Shown here one piece after another: positions 1-5,776 of a DNA stretch of 22,528 bases. Below the pieces are notes generated by a model. That model had not been told where the DNA came from. It worked only from the letters and a program-made list of their open reading frames with translations, and ran no database searches. Numbering within the stretch: position 1 is the first letter of the stretch; the number at the start of each line of letters is the position of its first letter. Made by a program: the position numbers and the translations under genes. The stretch comes from a virus, in IMG/VR virus record IMGVR_UViG_3300047444_000100, positions 1-22,528 of that record; one strand, 5' to 3'.

Positions 1-34
1 TTTCCTTTACGGATTCCTTGGGGGTTTTTTCGTT

Positions 35-262
35 TCAGTTTGATACTACGGTTGCGCCACAGGTGGCCACACAGACCTTCAGGGATTCATTACACCCCGC
101 TTGGGCAGCTAGGGGGAACAGTTTGAATCCTGTTTGACACTCCGAGTATTCCGAGGCACACGCTCGGGAGCACTGCTTGTCTGCGTTCGTGTAGTCGATG
201 TGAGGAGCCGTGACACAGCCAGATAGTGTAACTACGAATAGCGCGGCGATTAGGGTTTTCAT
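35..262 (-). CDS. Cys-rich small lipoprotein, unknown role
   Basis: A 75-aa protein that starts with a lipoprotein signal peptide: Met-Lys, a hydrophobic stretch (residues 3-14) and the lipobox LSGC, so Cys15 would be lipidated. The mature part of about 60 aa has six further cysteines, mostly in CxxxC-like spacing (CSRAC, CVATC), which suggests disulfides in the periplasm. A longer reading from 313 adds 17 residues in front of the signal peptide; I chose the internal Met because it puts the signal at the N-terminus. The gene lies just past the origin-like region, outside the replication genes. By position it could be a lysogenic-conversion or superinfection-exclusion lipoprotein, like small phage lipoproteins known in other phages; that role is inference. 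No family is recognised. Confidence 0.6.
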   Translation of the reverse strand: MKTLIAALFVVTLSGCVTAPHIDYTNADKQCSRACASEYSECQTGFKLFPLAAQAGCNESLKVCVATCGATVVSN

Positions 263-289
263 GTAGGTTTTTAAGTTTGACTCGGAGCC

Positions 290-437
290 TGTGGATAACT
301 TTTTTGTGTTCATCCCGGCGAACGTAAGTGGCCGTTTGTGTTCATTTCGGGAGGTTTTGTGTTCACCCCCGTGAACAGAACTATATGTTAACTATATCTA
401 TGAACTATAGGCGTCGTCCGAGAGCGTCTGTGGATAA
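290..437. other. Plasmid-type origin of replication (candidate)
   Basis: In 148 bp there are two perfect DnaA boxes (290-298 and 429-437, both TTATCCACA on the minus strand), three 17-bp iterons (303-319, 335-351, 356-372) and an AT-rich stretch with three AACTATA repeats (379, 390, 403). DnaA boxes, iterons and AT-rich repeats in one place are the classical parts of an iteron-controlled plasmid origin. It abuts and slightly overlaps the 3' end of the winged-helix gene, the natural candidate for the iteron-binding initiator. No other perfect DnaA box was noticed in the window. The origin call is inference from this architecture. Confidence 0.65.
303..372 (+). repeat. Three 17-bp iterons (TTTGTGTTCA core)
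   Basis: Three direct copies of TTTGTGTTCAYYYCSG-like sequence begin at 303, 335 and 356. The 32- and 21-bp spacings are about three and two helical turns, so all copies face the same side of the DNA. The third copy extends into a perfect 7-bp palindrome, TGTTCAC-CCCC-GTGAACA (360-377), and the first has a weaker GTTC...GAAC inverted pair. Copies that can be read both as direct repeats and as an inverted repeat are typical of sites used by plasmid Rep proteins as monomers (iterons) and as dimers (operator). Confidence 0.65.
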
Positions 438-964
438 CTGCTCAGGACCTGCTCTGGGACTTCAGCAGCCGGAATTGATGCTTTCAACACTCCTCCTGCT
501 TGATCCCACACAAACCCGTCCCCAGGAATGATCTCGCACTCTGCGAACGCATCCGGGTCCGTCTGTCCTTTGATAGCCTTCTCGACCCCTTCCAACCTCT
601 TGGCGAGTTTCTTCGGTACGTAGTCGATGACCACAGTACAAAGCAAGCGGTCCCCAAGACGAACGTCCAGACGCTCCCGAGCAATGTAGGTCGCTGCCCT
701 TCCTCGGTTCCCCTTGGTGACAACCCGGAGGAGCTTGGAAGTCTCGAGGACCTCGATGCACTTGTTGACGGACCCTAGGCTCAGCCCGGTCATTTCCCCC
801 AGGCGTCTCTGGGACGGCCAGCACTCCCCTGTGTCCTTGTCGGCATGGCTCTTGATCGCTTGCCAGATACCAAGAGCATTCATACCAATCTGAGCGGCGA
901 TACCCGATGTGAACATATCTCTCTGCATCGTTTGAAAGGTAGTATCGATATCCGCACTCATCAT
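398..964 (-). CDS. Winged-helix DNA-binding protein, candidate replication initiator or regulator
   Basis: A 188-aa protein with an N-terminal helix-turn-helix of the HTH_36 type. Residues 28-95 carry the pattern of helices, TGECWPS and a recognition-helix region (about residues 50-80) found in many plasmid- and phage-encoded regulators and replication proteins. The C-terminal half is not recognised. The ATG at 964 overlaps the TGA of the upstream ribbon-helix-helix gene (ATGA), after a GGGGGGA ribosome binding site inside that gene. It is the last gene of the parA operon and its 3' end carries a DnaA box of the origin-like region. That position supports a Rep role, but a prophage-type regulator that binds the TGTTCA repeats is equally possible. 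Confidence 0.7.
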   Translation of the reverse strand: MMSADIDTTFQTMQRDMFTSGIAAQIGMNALGIWQAIKSHADKDTGECWPSQRRLGEMTGLSLGSVNKCIEVLETSKLLRVVTKGNRGRAATYIARERLDVRLGDRLLCTVVIDYVPKKLAKRLEGVEKAIKGQTDPDAFAECEIIPGDGFVWDQAGGVLKASIPAAEVPEQVLSSYPQTLSDDAYSS

Positions 965-1281
965 TCCCCCCGGTCGTAACTGTCCTGCCGTCGGGTCACC
1001 TCGGCCCCCAGGCACTCAATGATGATCTCGGTCATCGTGACCCCCGAGAGACCCGCGAGGACCTTGAGCCTCTTGTGCAGGGACTGGGGGATTCTCAGGT
1101 TCAATGGTTTGGTAGCTTCGACTTCAGGGACCCTCGCTACGATCTCCGATAGCCCTTGGGGCTTTCGTACAGGCTCGCCACGGGCCTCGTGGACCTCCGG
1201 GGGTACCACGCGTGCTCCCTCGGCTATCCGAGCCACGTCAGGGGGCAACTCAGGGCCTCTGAGTGCAGGACGATCAGCCAT
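961..1281 (-). CDS. Ribbon-helix-helix partition partner (ParB/ParG-like)
   Basis: A 106-aa protein with a flexible, Pro- and Arg-rich N-terminus (residues 1-56) and a C-terminal ribbon-helix-helix fold (about 58-98: NLRIPQSLHKRLKVLAGLSG, then an MTEIIIECL helix). In type Ib plasmid partition systems the gene after parA encodes such a protein; it binds the centromere and operator, and its disordered tail stimulates the ParA ATPase. The start at 1281 has a strong GAGGAGGT ribosome binding site 5 nt upstream and overlaps the end of parA by 8 nt, so the two are translationally coupled. The sequence is too diverged to name ParG or another subfamily. Confidence 0.72.
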   Translation of the reverse strand: MADRPALRGPELPPDVARIAEGARVVPPEVHEARGEPVRKPQGLSEIVARVPEVEATKPLNLRIPQSLHKRLKVLAGLSGVTMTEIIIECLGAEVTRRQDSYDRGE

Positions 1282-1933
1282 TGAAGACCTCCTCGTACAG
1301 TGAGGTGATTTCCTCGGATGCCTTGGGGTCCTGTAGGGACTTCTCAAGCTCCGTCACCGCCCTTCCTGACCGTGCTGAGGCTCTGAAGGCCTGACGACCC
1401 ACGATGTACTTGGTGGTTCTCCTCAGGTAGTCGTGAAGGGTGTCCAGCATCTCCAAGGAATCCCTCAGGTCATTCTTGGCATTGAACGGAACATTGTTCA
1501 GCACCGCATACACACGGGTATCTGGTCTGGTCTGTCGCATCTCGTTGGCGAGCTTGACCATGGGTCCCATGCCCGAAGTGTCGTACTGCCCTATCCCGAG
1601 GGGTATCACGATAACGTCAGCAGCCATGCAGGCAAGGCGCATCTCCAGACCGTTACCTGCAGGGACATCCACGATCACCACATCGTAGCGTTCCTTCTGT
1701 GCCAGTAGGTCGGTGTAAATATTACCTCGCAACATCGCTAGGTTGATCGAAGGGAGTCCCTCGGTATCCCTACGTGCCATGCCCCACGCGTAGGCGTATC
1801 GACCTGTGGACTCCTCGACATCCGTATCGGTGAGCATCACGCTATGTCCCCGTGCAGCGCTCATTCCAGCGAGGTTCGTAGCTATCGTTGTTTTTCCAAC
1901 TCCACCTTTCTCTGCAGCAACCGCTATCAGCAT
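1274..1933 (-). CDS. parA: ParA-family partition ATPase
   Basis: A 219-aa ParA/MinD-type ATPase. The deviant Walker A motif EKGGVGKTT lies at residues 8-16 with the signature lysine K9, followed by a Walker B-like strand (YDVVIVDVPAGNG) and a terminal helical region. Such ATPases bind non-specific nucleoid DNA in the ATP form and position plasmid copies through a centromere-binding partner. The short length without an N-terminal HTH matches type Ib ParA, where the partner protein autoregulates the operon. The ATG at 1933 follows AAGGGGG; the longer in-frame reading from 1975 would add residues before the normal N-terminal strand. It is first in an operon with the ribbon-helix-helix and winged-helix genes. 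Confidence 0.88.
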   Translation of the reverse strand: MLIAVAAEKGGVGKTTIATNLAGMSAARGHSVMLTDTDVEESTGRYAYAWGMARRDTEGLPSINLAMLRGNIYTDLLAQKERYDVVIVDVPAGNGLEMRLACMAADVIVIPLGIGQYDTSGMGPMVKLANEMRQTRPDTRVYAVLNNVPFNAKNDLRDSLEMLDTLHDYLRRTTKYIVGRQAFRASARSGRAVTELEKSLQDPKASEEITSLYEEVFNG

Positions 1934-1976
1934 ATGGCCCCCTTGGTGTAATGAGTCGTAGCTTAATCGGTGCATA

Positions 1977-2010
1977 TGTAGATGTAAAGATAGCTTTCTA
2001 CAAATCTACA
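1977..2010. promoter_or_regulatory. Operator or centromere of the parA operon (candidate)
   Basis: Upstream of parA, TGTAGAT (1977-1983) and its exact inverse ATCTACA (2004-2010) bracket a third copy, TTTCTACA (1995-2002). A short motif repeated in both orientations is the usual form of a ribbon-helix-helix operator, and in type Ib systems the operator or centromere sits directly upstream of parA. A weak sigma70-like pair (TTGTAG, 17 bp, TACATA on the minus strand) overlaps it, which would allow autorepression. The rest of the gap up to 2171 holds only imperfect hairpins, for example at 2113-2134, and no convincing gene. Confidence 0.5.
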
Positions 2011-2171
2011 CAGTTAAGGAGGGGTGGTCCTCGTTTGTGCAACACCCCTTGCACTATCCCCCTTCACTGCTAACTCTCATTAGCAGCCTTGCGTTTAATG
2101 CCCCAAGCCTGATAACGGCAATTATCGGGATGGTGTTTGGTACCTAGAAACCGGGTTAGTGGGGTTGGGCC

Positions 2172-2196
2172 AAGGACTCTCTAGGGGAGAACCCTT
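2172..2196 (-). terminator. Hairpin after the 96-aa gene, weak terminator candidate
   Basis: AAGG-AC-TCTC-loop-GAGA-AC-CCTT folds into an interrupted 8-bp hairpin 10 nt past the stop codon of the leftward gene that ends at 2207. No clear U-tract follows, so it may only slow transcription or protect the mRNA end. Confidence 0.3.
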
Positions 2197-2206
2197 GTGG
2201 CAACCC

Positions 2207-2497
2207 TCAGACTGCCCCCAGTTCCGTCAGGTATCTAGAGGCCAACTCGTTGCCAGCCTTGTCGAAGAACACTTGCATCGACCTGATCCCGCCTTTGTTC
2301 TCCATGAGCCACTTGATCTTCAGGTACAACTCAGGTTCGATCTTCAGGTTGTAGCTCATTCGAGCCTGCTCCTGCACGGTCTCCGGGTTCTCCCAGGGGT
2401 ACCGTGCCTTCTTCGCTGCCTCTTCCCGAACCTGCTCCTTCAACTTCGTGATCTCTGCCAGTGCGTCAGCCAGTTGTTGCTCTGCGGTCTTAGCCAT
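2207..2497 (-). CDS. Coiled-coil plus ribbon-helix-helix DNA-binding protein
   Basis: A 96-aa protein. Residues 5-30 form a charged amphipathic helix (EQQLADALAEITKLKEQVREE), probably a coiled coil. Residues 48-90 (YNLKIEPELYLKIKWLMENK, then an RSMQVFFDKAGNELA helix) fit a ribbon-helix-helix fold, which suggests a dimeric or higher-order DNA-binding protein. The start at 2497 was chosen over an in-frame reading from 2590 because AAGAG lies upstream and the upstream part reads like untranslated DNA. It sits between parA and the recombinase, so it may regulate recombination, lysogeny or copy number; which of these cannot be told. Confidence 0.6.
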   Translation of the reverse strand: MAKTAEQQLADALAEITKLKEQVREEAAKKARYPWENPETVQEQARMSYNLKIEPELYLKIKWLMENKGGIRSMQVFFDKAGNELASRYLTELGAV

Positions 2498-2552
2498 GGT
2501 GTTCACTCTTGTAAGTAGTTTGATTAGTGTGTGTTTCCGAACCCATGACTGC

Positions 2553-2581
2553 ACTGTACAGCCTTGTTTAACTCGTTGCAA
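2553..2581 (-). promoter_or_regulatory. Possible sigma70 promoter for the 96-aa DNA-binding protein
   Basis: On the minus strand TTGCAA (2576-2581), a 17-bp spacer and TACAGT (2553-2558) match the -35 and -10 consensus at four of six bases each. The pair lies 55-85 bp ahead of the start codon at 2497. An 8-bp palindrome, CTGTACAG, covers the -10. Moderate fit only. Confidence 0.35.
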
Positions 2582-2765
2582 TAGTACCAACGTTCTCCTG
2601 TGTGCGGGCTACCACATAACCACCGAAGTCCTCGAAGGCATCTTCGAAGTTCCCGTAAACGAAAGAAGGGCTCCCCAGCCCAAAGATTTCATAGCCGATC
2701 TCAGGGGTTCCCGAGAGGATCAGCGCGGCACCGACAGCGAATTGAGCAGTGAGGATAGTTGTCAT
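2568..2765 (-). CDS. Small protein with hydrophobic N-terminus, unknown
   Basis: A 65-aa ORF. Residues 3-19 (TILTAQFAVGAALILSG) are hydrophobic enough for one membrane segment or an uncleaved signal; the rest is acidic and rich in Phe, Tyr and Gly. The ribosome binding site in front of the ATG at 2765 is poor, and a TTG four codons upstream is no better. Its coordinates fit neatly in the gap between the recombinase and the DNA-binding protein and it reads in the same direction. No family is recognised, so it is hypothetical. Confidence 0.45.
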   Translation of the reverse strand: MTTILTAQFAVGAALILSGTPEIGYEIFGLGSPSFVYGNFEDAFEDFGGYVVARTQENVGTIATS

Positions 2766-2861
2766 TTTTGTTGGCAAGGGGCGTTACAAGTTGTTTCAAA
2801 AAGGGGAGAACGAATATTACGACTATACGAAGAGAAAGTGTTTGCCCTAGTGTTGTATTTA

Positions 2862-2884
2862 TGTTCACCATTCGTACGAACAAT
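2862..2884. promoter_or_regulatory. Palindromic operator or recombination-site candidate
   Basis: TGTTC...GAACA (2862-2882) encloses the perfect palindrome TTCGTACGAA (2871-2880), directly downstream of the recombinase stop codon and upstream of the 65-aa ORF. The left half, TGTTCACCAT, is identical to 17703-17712 in the RNA polymerase/nrdB divergent region and resembles the TGTTCAC core of the third iteron. It could be an operator for the same regulator, or a crossover site for the neighbouring recombinase. Confidence 0.4.
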
Positions 2885-2891
2885 GTAGTGT

Positions 2892-3680
2892 TTACCGAAC
2901 AGCCGCTAAAAGTTCGTCATCGGACAGGTGGGCGTACCGGAGCGTGGTCTTCACGTTCTTGTGTCCCAGGAGCTTCTGCACGATCACCACGTTCTTGGTC
3001 TTAGCCAAGGTCCTGGTGGCAGCGGTGTGCCTCAGGGTGTGCAGAACGAAGTCATCGTCAGCCTCGAGGTCCATAGCTTCCTTCAGACGACTCCAAACGG
3101 CCCTGAGGTGCCCGAGGTTGACATCGAACACACCTTTTGTAAGCGCTTCCTTAGCACGCTCAGACAGCGGGATCGACCTAGCACCTTTGGTCTTCGAAGT
3201 CCACAGGCGAACCCAGTCCCCATCGACATCCTTCTCCTTCAGTGCCAAAAGTTCCCCTCGGCGCATCCCAGTGTCGATGAGGACCGTAATGAACCTTGCA
3301 ATCTCATGCTCATTCCACGATGTGAGAAGAGCCAGCATCTGGGATTCCTCGGCCTCGCTGATCCAACGGACCCTTGAGTTGTCCTCGGACTTCCAGGTGA
3401 CCTTGGGCATCTTGTTGATCCAGTCACGATCCATGGCGTACTTCAGAACACTGTGGACGTTGGTCAGCTTGCGGTTGATCGTGCTGTCCTTCAGCACCCC
3501 CTCCATGGAATCCACGAAGGCATCGATGTGGATCGTCTTCACATCTTTGAGCGGAAGGTCACCGACACAGGCGATGAAAGCCTCTACGTTCGTGATGGCG
3601 GTCGAACAGTAAGCCTTACCGAGCCACAGGGGCTTCTTGGCGATCTGAAGGAGTTCCTTAAGAGTCGTAGGGGCTTTCAT
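2892..3680 (-). CDS. int: Tyrosine recombinase (phage integrase family)
   Basis: A 262-aa site-specific recombinase, short but complete. Residues 1-95 resemble a SAM-like core-binding domain. The catalytic domain has Arg140 (TGMRRGELLAL), Lys163 or Lys165 (TSKTKGARSIPL), His214-x-x-Arg217 (LHTLRHTAAT), His240 (LLGHKNVKTT) and the nucleophile Tyr249 (RYAH). The N-terminal arm-binding domain of larger integrases seems absent, so it is nearer XerC/D-like size. The ATG at 3680 follows GGAGGT. It lies beyond the terminator of the replication operon and has its own promoter. With parA and an iteron origin nearby it may resolve multimers or integrate the element; no clear attP was found beside it. 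Confidence 0.93.
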   Translation of the reverse strand: MKAPTTLKELLQIAKKPLWLGKAYCSTAITNVEAFIACVGDLPLKDVKTIHIDAFVDSMEGVLKDSTINRKLTNVHSVLKYAMDRDWINKMPKVTWKSEDNSRVRWISEAEESQMLALLTSWNEHEIARFITVLIDTGMRRGELLALKEKDVDGDWVRLWTSKTKGARSIPLSERAKEALTKGVFDVNLGHLRAVWSRLKEAMDLEADDDFVLHTLRHTAATRTLAKTKNVVIVQKLLGHKNVKTTLRYAHLSDDELLAAVR

Positions 3681-3720
3681 AAAATACCTCCGTGTTGGGT
3701 GTTACGCTGGTGTAGGACAG

Positions 3721-3749
3721 ATATTACTGTTTTGTGTGACATTGTGCAA
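3721..3749 (-). promoter_or_regulatory. sigma70-like promoter of the recombinase gene
   Basis: On the minus strand TTGCAC (3744-3749), exactly 17 bp, then TAATAT (3721-3726), between the operon terminator and the recombinase start at 3680. The spacing is ideal and the -10 matches four of six bases. It would start RNA about 35 nt before the start codon and separate recombinase expression from the lytic operon. Confidence 0.5.
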
Positions 3750-3758
3750 GTGCTTTCG

Positions 3759-3782
3759 AAAAGAAACCCCACAGAAGTGGGG
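3759..3782 (-). terminator. Rho-independent terminator at the end of the replication operon
   Basis: Read leftward: CCCCAC-TTCT-GTGGGG, a perfect 6-bp GC-rich stem with a tetraloop, followed by TTTCTTTT. It begins 14 nt past the stop codon at 3797 and would end the long leftward transcript from the RNA polymerase promoter before the recombinase gene. Confidence 0.75.
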
Positions 3783-3796
3783 GGTGGGGAAAACAC

Positions 3797-4234
3797 TTAC
3801 AGTGCCTCCTTGTTGGCGGCTAGGATTGCTGCGCGCATACGCGATTGATGGTCGTCCACGTCTTTCCCGTCCGTATCGAACCAAGCTTCTATGGCGGCTT
3901 CAATTTTCTCATTCGTCAGCGCCGCATCATTTCCGGCGTCCGCACTTACCCTTCCGAATCCATCGCACACATCACATTTGTATGGTTCGTATTCGCTCGA
4001 ACCTTTGTCGTCGATATGAAAGCGCCCGCCGTGCGATCCAGTACCGTTACAGTTCTGGCAAGTTGCTGTGTCGGCGTCCACTCGCGGTGCGCACTCGGGT
4101 TGTGGGGCGGTTTGGTGCTTCTGGTACTCAGCCTCACACTCTTGATAGATGCGTTCGGCCTTCTCGGTATCCCCGGCAATCAGGGCATCCCGAAGATCAC
4201 TACGGGTCGCTAGGAGAACGTCTTTGTATCTCAT
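3797..4234 (-). CDS. DnaJ-type zinc-finger protein, unknown
   Basis: A 145-aa protein with an N-terminal helical part, then two CxxCxGxG-like knuckles (CQNCNGTG and CDVCDGFG at about residues 59-92), which together bind one zinc as in the DnaJ cysteine-rich domain. The C-terminus (IEAAIEAWF...RMRAAILAANKE) has the I-x-A-W...RMR-A pattern seen in small phage restriction-alleviation/Lar-like proteins; that likeness is loose. The start at 4234 has AGGAACCAGGAG upstream and overlaps the TGA of the preceding gene (ATGA). It is the last gene of the operon, right before the terminator. Function unknown. Confidence 0.7.
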   Translation of the reverse strand: MRYKDVLLATRSDLRDALIAGDTEKAERIYQECEAEYQKHQTAPQPECAPRVDADTATCQNCNGTGSHGGRFHIDDKGSSEYEPYKCDVCDGFGRVSADAGNDAALTNEKIEAAIEAWFDTDGKDVDDHQSRMRAAILAANKEAL

Positions 4235-4452
4235 GCTCCTGGTTCCTTTTGGAAGAGGGGATTAACTGCGGTCACCCAGAAGCCATCACGGTTCCGGGAC
4301 ATACCCTTCGCGTACATCTCTGGTTGACTAAGGCACCTTCGGGGATTCGGAACAGAACTAAATTCCCCGGTACGGTGTTTATCGAAGGCCGCAGTCGAGT
4401 TGAAATACTCACCGCAGCCACAGCATTGGTTACGGTCACCACGAAGGTTCAC
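4231..4452 (-). CDS. C2H2-like zinc-finger phage protein
   Basis: A 73-aa protein read from GTG at 4452, which overlaps the previous stop (GTGA) and has GAGG upstream. CCGCGEYFNSTAAFDKHRTG gives a Cys-x2-Cys...His zinc-finger-like pattern. It is followed by RRCLSQPEMYAKGMSRNRDG and a Trp. This order (Cys pair, F-x-s-x-aFdkHR, RRC, M-x-x-x-GM, W) is common in small uncharacterised proteins of caudoviruses. It may bind nucleic acid. Start and stop are both coupled to its neighbours. Confidence 0.7.
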   Translation of the reverse strand: MNLRGDRNQCCGCGEYFNSTAAFDKHRTGEFSSVPNPRRCLSQPEMYAKGMSRNRDGFWVTAVNPLFQKEPGA

Positions 4453-4619
4453 TCGATACCTCGGCTTTCCAATACTCGTTCAAAAAGATCACAGGCGTAC
4501 TCGTACCCGGACCAGTTATCAACACCCGCGGTCCCAAGGCACTCAAGGAACAAAGCGTCAATCCTGAGGTCCTCTAGTACCTCTACGTCCACTAATACAT
4601 GAGGTCTTAGTTCAGCCAT
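4449..4619 (-). CDS. Small phage protein (56 aa) with DNWSGYEYA motif
   Basis: A 56-aa acidic ORF beginning MAELRPHVLVDVEVLEDLRI, with a DALFLECL helix and GVDNWSGYEYACDL near the middle. The AGVDNW-x-GY pattern is familiar from short phage proteins of unknown function. Its ATG overlaps the stop of the upstream small ORF (TAATG) and its TGA overlaps the next start (GTGA), so it fills the gap in the operon with no spare bases. No function can be given. Confidence 0.65.
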   Translation of the reverse strand: MAELRPHVLVDVEVLEDLRIDALFLECLGTAGVDNWSGYEYACDLFERVLESRGIE

Positions 4620-4756
4620 TAGAATCCTGGGATATTAGGGATGATGTTCCCTTGGTTATGGTGATCACAGGCATACTGCCAGTAATCCATGTGCGTAGGT
4701 GAGGGGACGCAGAACCAGAAGGGGAGAGACCACCATAGGTAGATGGTCTGGAACAC
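4619..4756 (-). CDS. Small hydrophobic peptide, possible membrane protein
   Basis: A 45-aa ORF from a GTG that shares its first G with the TAG of the MazG-like gene (TAGTG) and ends in TAA overlapping the next ATG (TAATG). The N-terminal 20 residues are very hydrophobic and aromatic (TIYLWWSLPFWFCV); the C-terminal half (MDYWQYACDHHNQGN) is polar. It could be a small membrane protein. A shorter reading from the internal ATG (23 aa) is possible, and no strong ribosome binding site supports the GTG, so the start is uncertain. Confidence 0.4.
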   Translation of the reverse strand: MFQTIYLWWSLPFWFCVPSPTHMDYWQYACDHHNQGNIIPNIPGF

Positions 4757-5067
4757 TAGCGATTGTCGCCACTACCAGAGATGACGCCTCGGGCACTACG
4801 GCTCTGCAGCTTGTCGATATTGGCTTCAGCAATGGAACCAAGGCTCATATTCAGGTCCGAGGCAATCGCAGCGACAAACCACAGAATATCCCCGAGTTCC
4901 TTTTTGATTACCTTGGGATCAATCTCGTATTGGTCACGGAGACCCTTGGCGATATAGGCATTCACTTCACCGACTTCTGCAGTAAGACCGAGGAGCGCAT
5001 AGGACTCACAGGCCGAAGGAAGTCGGAAGCTCATGGCTTCATCTTGATACAGGTTGAATGCGTTCAT
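4756..5067 (-). CDS. MazG-like nucleotide pyrophosphohydrolase
   Basis: A 103-aa single-domain MazG-type protein. It has the helix LLGLTAEVGEV (the ExxE metal-binding helix), KKELGDILWFVAAIASDL (ExxD helix) and the typical C-terminal RSARGVISGSGDNR loop. The family hydrolyses (d)NTPs to NMP and pyrophosphate through Mg ions in an all-helical dimer. In phages it may clean up aberrant dNTPs or lower host (p)ppGpp; which applies here is unknown. The ATG at 5067 follows AAGAGAGAGA and overlaps the upstream stop (ATGA). Confidence 0.85.
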   Translation of the reverse strand: MNAFNLYQDEAMSFRLPSACESYALLGLTAEVGEVNAYIAKGLRDQYEIDPKVIKKELGDILWFVAAIASDLNMSLGSIAEANIDKLQSRSARGVISGSGDNR

Positions 5068-5249
5068 TTCTCTCTCTTGATGTCTTTAAGTTGGGTCTCG
5101 AGGGTCCTGATCTTGGCCTCGAGTACCGCGATGTGATCGTAGGCATCCTGAGCACGTACCCAGTCGCCATCTGATGAAGCCTCTACTTCAAAGCCGCAGT
5201 AGCCTGTGTATTCCGAGTAGAGGTCGAAGCGCTTGAGTACGGTGCTCAT
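5064..5249 (-). CDS. Small protein with C-terminal coiled coil, unknown
   Basis: A 61-aa protein. The first half (LKRFDLYSEYTGYCGFEVEA) is probably a small beta-rich segment. The second half, ending IAVLEAKIRTLETQLKDIKREK, has a leucine/isoleucine heptad pattern over about 20 residues and a strong charge alternation, so a coiled coil is likely. The start overlaps the previous stop (TAATG) and the stop overlaps the MazG-like start (ATGA). No function is recognised. Confidence 0.65.
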   Translation of the reverse strand: MSTVLKRFDLYSEYTGYCGFEVEASSDGDWVRAQDAYDHIAVLEAKIRTLETQLKDIKREK

Positions 5250-5776
5250 TAGGTTCCTTTACAGCGGTCGTCCAAATCAGGACGGTGTTTGATCATCCAG
5301 CTTGCGAACATGAGGCAGCACGAAGCGTGGTACAGGTGGCCCTTGCCGGACTCAGGATCAAGGTCCTCACCATCATTGAAGGCCGCTTGGTGACGACCAG
5401 CAGCATCCATCAGACGGGACACAGAGATACCCTTGCGCCAGTTGTGGGCCTGATACTTCTTCTCGCCGAACGTGAGGACCTCAGCGACCCCGAGGAGCCA
5501 CGAGGAATCCAAGAGGGACATACGAGCCTTGCCTTGGTCGTGCTTGGTGCCACCCGAGTTGAACGGTGTGGGAGCCGGGGAGACCTTCAGGCCGTCCACC
5601 GTGGCACCCATCTGCTGTTCCGCGAGGATTTCCAGCAGCCGTTCCTTTTCCCTGTAGACCTGATCGGCGTTCGCCTGCTTCAGTAGTTCCCCAAGGTCCA
5701 GACACTCGTTCGAGGTCCGTACCGGTTTATACGGGTCACCCATGGCGATGTGGCCCATGGCAATCACGGAGTCCAT
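5249..5776 (-). CDS. dATP/dGTP diphosphohydrolase-like protein
   Basis: A 175-aa protein. From about residue 74 it follows the dATP/dGTP diphosphohydrolase N-terminal domain family: FNSGGTKHDQGKARMSLLDS, VAEVLTFGEKKYQAHNWRKG, SRLMDAAGRHQAAFNDGEDL, then HLYHASCCLMFASW. The conserved Lys, His, Asp and Glu residues fit a helical pyrophosphohydrolase for purine dNTPs. The N-terminal 70 residues are variable with one helix. The ATG at 5776 overlaps the exonuclease gene by 13 nt, and its AAGGAG site lies inside that gene. In context it would act on the dNTP pool with ThyX, RNR and the MazG-like protein. Exact substrate unknown. Confidence 0.78.
   Translation of the reverse strand: MDSVIAMGHIAMGDPYKPVRTSNECLDLGELLKQANADQVYREKERLLEILAEQQMGATVDGLKVSPAPTPFNSGGTKHDQGKARMSLLDSSWLLGVAEVLTFGEKKYQAHNWRKGISVSRLMDAAGRHQAAFNDGEDLDPESGKGHLYHASCCLMFASWMIKHRPDLDDRCKGT

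Noticed and set aside
1-34. G-run followed by six T at the left edge, like a terminator tail
   Set aside because: No matching upstream stem half is visible in the window, so it cannot be supported.
328-531. 67-codon plus-strand frame across the origin
   Set aside because: It crosses the iterons and the 3' end of the winged-helix gene, with no site or domain.
2944-3612. Plus-strand frame of 222 codons
   Set aside because: Antisense to the recombinase, whose catalytic motifs are all intact.
3736-4602. Long plus-strand frame of 288 codons
   Set aside because: It runs antisense to the zinc-finger and DnaJ-type genes, is Arg/His/Ser-rich without domain sense, and has no ribosome binding site.
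4716-4736. GGGGAGAGACCACC, resembling a T7-type transcription start
   Set aside because: It points rightward inside a region of leftward genes and lacks the upstream promoter core.
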